Shown piece after piece: positions 63,901 through 64,000 of a stretch of 64,000 nucleotides of DNA. Where the stretch lies: positions 540,457-604,456 of the forward strand of contig NZ_JACXLC010000001.1 of NCBI RefSeq assembly GCF_014705715.1, read 5' to 3'. Each line of letters opens with the position of its first letter. Position 1 is the stretch's first letter. The notes under the pieces were generated by a model that did not search any database, was not told the DNA's origin, and saw only the letters and a program-made list of their open reading frames with translations. This stretch comes from Erythrobacter rubeus (GTDB taxonomy: Bacteria; Pseudomonadota; Alphaproteobacteria; Sphingomonadales; Sphingomonadaceae). The translations under genes and the position numbers were made by a program.

Positions 63901-64000
63901 GTCTGCTTACACCCGCCGAACTGGCAGCGTGGAAGGCTGGAGGAATTCCTGACCTCGATCAAGTTGCTGGAGTGAACGGTTCGAATGCCGGGTTCGGCAT
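54912..64000 (+). CDS. Giant repeat adhesin, type I secretion class (3' end beyond window)
   Basis: The frame is open from ATG 54912 to the last base, giving at least 3029 residues. There is no Sec signal, as expected for type I secretion with a C-terminal signal lying outside the window. An N-terminal domain has ITLPPGASLEDLSVEG and LVITLADGSRIVIPDGA (residues 35-69), then an acidic linker. Residues about 170-1060 hold tandem cadherin-like/VCBS modules of about 239 residues. From about residue 1770 the modules are of the T1SS-143 type (TIKDGDGDTDSATV and similar). The protein is very acidic and Lys-poor, and I saw no Cys in the stretches translated. It is likely a calcium-binding surface adhesin for biofilm or particle attachment. 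The secretion genes and the C-terminus are not visible. Confidence 0.9.
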   Translation, partial: MKFENDANQDRTEDFVTDSISESNEIVLPAQDNVITLPPGASLEDLSVEGRDLVITLADGSRIVIPDGAVFVPQIVVEGVAVPPQTVAQLLTGSEPEPAAGATQSSGGNFAGDEGEIQPAFDIGDLLPFTELQFPEEPEEEILPFGDDEPEVVIETVDNPIGVPNAVTTVDEDGLPARGDEPEGTQAETDSESTSGRIVVDALDGLSAILINGIELTGPGQVITTPLGELTITGLDLDAGEVTFTYTLTDNTTEDVSDVFQVTAIDTNEDSGEATLTINITDDGPIAADDFNMVPAGSHDAITGDVLINDVSGADGYAEDGPVQSFSNASGTAEPGETLQGEYGTLTLNADGSYTYVRDFNTPGGVEDTFEYTIADQDGSTSTATLVIEIGDAPGVITSVPRTGAGTVVEEGALAPRGDEPAGSGEIADGIADNNSDPAENTSGVIEFSSPDGLGSVTLNGVEVTPGDLPQTVIDDGTGTLVVTDLTYDPVTGLGSIIYEYTLGDNTDGDDTTVEVDIVVTDLDGDEAEDTLVITIVDDEPEAVDDDEGQVAEDTPVTVNVLDNDIVGADDVEVGDIAFVDGTLSGTGTLVNNGDGTFTYTPGPGEEGEVTFDYTITDGDGDTSTATVTLELEPDSVPEIAVEGDNTVDEAGLAARGDEPAGSDETSNSEFTSGLIAIDTGNDTVGSLEINGVDVTNGGTVTTSKGVLTVTLTGTQYSYTYELTDNTLTDPDSDTFTVTVTDSDGDAATTSFVIAIVDDAPTAEDDTGSIAAGEFGPIGGNVITNDTQGADGAVVTSYTGAGGSGDAGETVQGQYGVLTIAADGTFSYTRDPGTPGGVTDTFNYTITDGDGDTADADLVISIADGVTTLDLPVSGEAGTSVDEAGLDGPPAGSAAATDSETTAGTFTFSAEDGPATVLIDGTEVTTVGQTFTGSFGTLEITAINAGSISYTYTLETNTSGDNTSDSFVVRVEDQDDDVSEGTLEIAIVDDVPTAIADFDSVTEDGPLIADGNVLTGSGGTDANATDGVADVQGADGASVTGVAAGTSTSEVTGQVGTPVMGTYGSLTIGADGAYSYELDNNNATVQGLNETENLTETFTYSITDGDGDVRTTTVTITINGADDPVVITGLDGQGSEQTLFENDLPDGTSSDPAALTQTGSFEVTSQDGLATLTVGGITVFDADNPVGFPVTIDDPIYGLLTITGVATTTDASGDVVSATVNYSYTLQDNSLLHTGGNDGSFTDSFAVVATDTDGSTSSDSLDITIVDDAPIATDNSNTVDEGASVTGNLLTDDNGDGVDAPGADGFGAAGAIVEITSVNDTITQTTVDASGNLVITTTLGVLTVDATTGEYTYQSTADATNVDVADVFTYTIIDADGDEAQAELTIDVVNAPGVVSDNDVNVNEAGLPGGSDPLSGSATDNGGQITVVGATGTLVFSLDGAIAGPGANEVQIDGIYGTIVLNTQTGAYTYTLDTPFTDAVDENGANVVNAAESFTYEVRDTNGALIGDGSIDVNITDDIPTATDQASINVAEDAAAPIGGNVLTDGVDDTPGADGATVTVITIDGTDYPVAQTATPTSVTTPNGVYTILPDGTWTFDPAANLDQENGPVDASFTYTLTDGDGDFDTAEQPILITDGADPSAGPDIILTVDDQNLPDGSTPGSVTSSDTIVFTEGSDDIASIAFGGIGGLNGGLDWVRVSDTQITGSDGGRLVVTLDLSVTGTTATVTATLNDNFDDHPTINADDLADLGDVDVVATDIDGSTASSTVNLLISDDLPTITASAPSAGALTVDETVLGTDAMANFAGLFTSDANADGPGTVGNYTLGVNAGSTGLVDTATNEAVVLTVNNGVVEGRTESTGALVFTVSVDAATGVVTLDQRSAVKHVNTTDDNDPTGLAADNLITLSATITDSDGDTATATANIAGGITFLDDGPALSGVSVGSTVSVDETDGLTTSATSAASILNFTADFGEDGPNGTEFALVIDNAASGLATAVGDYPITLVATSPTVITGVFDDGNGEQPAFTVEINANGTITLTQIVALEHLVDGDDSAGEHNDTLDLAGKISATVTIKDGDGDTDSATVAIGAALTFFDDGPSVTLSGVNDSLTVSDADFGDDADANFADNFTFDGGEDGAASTSFALSVINGSDSGLIDTLSGNSVFLFLEAGVVVGREGVDAAAAATGEEVFTVTVDNTGEVVLDQSRAVDHELSTGANGSIVSLASDGLVQLIATVTDNDDDTASTALDIGSNLSFTDDVPTAGPNNVVRVDDDVLGGNPGGPNDNVDAQFTTGTLNHDFGNDGGTIAFETTGSPNGFRYVASGDDIIVEQEQGTGNFVAVLTITLDPSNGDYTVTQTANIWHFPGDTENNLLFPIAYTVTDGDTDTATGSLVINVDDDTPVATDDGIIATVDDNDSGVNIGNVTDITANDSYGADGVGTPAVTIAVGSLGGTVTIDGSGNLLYTSATDITAPFTDQVETFTYTITDGDGDTTTATFQVRITDEGPSIDADAATVTVDEEGLGGIAGNGDSSGDVAGEATVQTGNLSGIDFGTDGPGSITLTAVTDTGLTTLAGNAVETVWDATTRTLTGQDAVTGEDVFTLVINDVATGAYTFTLLAPINHPDGTSEDDQSFSVGVIVSDAEGDTANGSISITIDDDSPLAAIDASGLSVSHDETPGIDGEAQDVAGPIAAFAVVTNTGDDPDVAGTVIGYAQDINGLAFTGTNFGADGPGTVSFSLDVSSAGVESGLNTTDGTDIVLFKEGDVVVGRVGDQSGKAAFAVAVNSATGAVSLVQYLSIEHPTGGASSPDETVSIASGALVASVTATDADGDSSTASTAIGGLISFQDDAPTLIAPIDDETAANDADAAPLTGSLNIDFGADGPGTVETISADVTGLTVGGQPLTTVQNGNVLTAFVDSDGSGTFNAGDTEVFTITVDPDAGSSGEYEFDLIVPLDGEVTVVDIGSDGAFGSGPALSRIVSQDSTGDELVFVTGWEPNGNGGLLTPAELAAWKAGGIPDLDQVAGVNGSNAGFG
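55419..57569 (+). repeat. Tandem ~717-bp repeats inside the adhesin gene
   Basis: A GLxxRGDEPxGS-type motif recurs at residues 178, 417 and 656, exactly 239 residues (717 bases) apart, and as a shortened form without RGD (VDEAGLDGPPAGS) about 233 residues further on. Each unit also carries a TYTLTDNT-like strand and a DGDxxT-x-T-type calcium-binding strand. The DNA copies have diverged, so the units are old rather than recent copies. Confidence 0.8.

Overview
The window is GC-rich chromosomal DNA from an alphaproteobacterium, most likely a marine member of the Sphingomonadales (Erythrobacteraceae-like). The evidence is the GcrA cell-cycle regulator, the DUF1476 ATP-synthase zeta inhibitor, the rimP-nusA-ylxR-infB-rbfA and truB-rpsO-pnp gene orders, a crtW-crtZ ketocarotenoid pair, and protein sequences typical of that family. 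This placement is inference; there is no rRNA gene here.

Layout. 1-6432: the end of a type IV secretion operon (virB4, cut by the window edge, then virB6, virB9, virB10, virB11). 6568-10355: polyphosphate kinase and exopolyphosphatase. 10346-12608: a queuosine-precursor transporter, tRNA-Arg(TCT), a small secreted protein and a Nudix hydrolase. 17608 down to 12916: a long minus-strand run (leuC, a GFA-family protein, a small membrane protein, leuD, a quinone oxidoreductase, the zeta inhibitor, bolA, grxD) that ends at a strong hairpin terminator. 17731-20290: a thioesterase, crtW-crtZ, ybaN and sufE. 25007 down to 20346: a phage-shock (Psp) locus with divergent pspF, a good sigma-54 promoter, a 57-residue membrane protein, pspA, pspB, pspC and then five further small membrane proteins built like PspB. 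25177-31603: rimP, nusA, ylxR, infB, a PaaI-type thioesterase and rbfA. 31600-43193: an inserted metabolic block (yceI, an AbgT-family transporter, tdk, an acetyltransferase, an M50 protease, then galK-galT-glpD-alpha-galactosidase divergent from a sodium/sugar symporter). 43190-46857: truB, rpsO, pnp. 46987-53501: homocysteine methyltransferase-like, two methyltransferase-fold proteins, an outer-membrane-like DUF481 protein, DUF1993, gcrA, an ABC-2 permease, hspQ. 53686-53775: tRNA-Ser(CGA). 53781-64000: a one-pass membrane protein divergent from the first 3029 codons of a giant repeat adhesin that runs off the window.

Two loci stand out. The Psp operon carries up to six proteins with a short transmembrane segment followed by the same cytoplasmic helix motif (around D/E-R-x3-LER-I/L-V/A-T-D), and PspC ends in a related helix, which suggests a heteromeric membrane stress complex. 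The alpha-galactosidase, glpD, galT and galK genes overlap by four bases each and face a symporter. An alpha-galactosylglycerol such as floridoside from red algae would explain why a glycerol-3-phosphate dehydrogenase sits in a galactose operon.

Coordinates use the start codon best supported by a Shine-Dalgarno sequence, by overlap with the upstream stop, or by the family's usual N-terminus. No database search was possible; family names rest on motifs and remembered family sequences.
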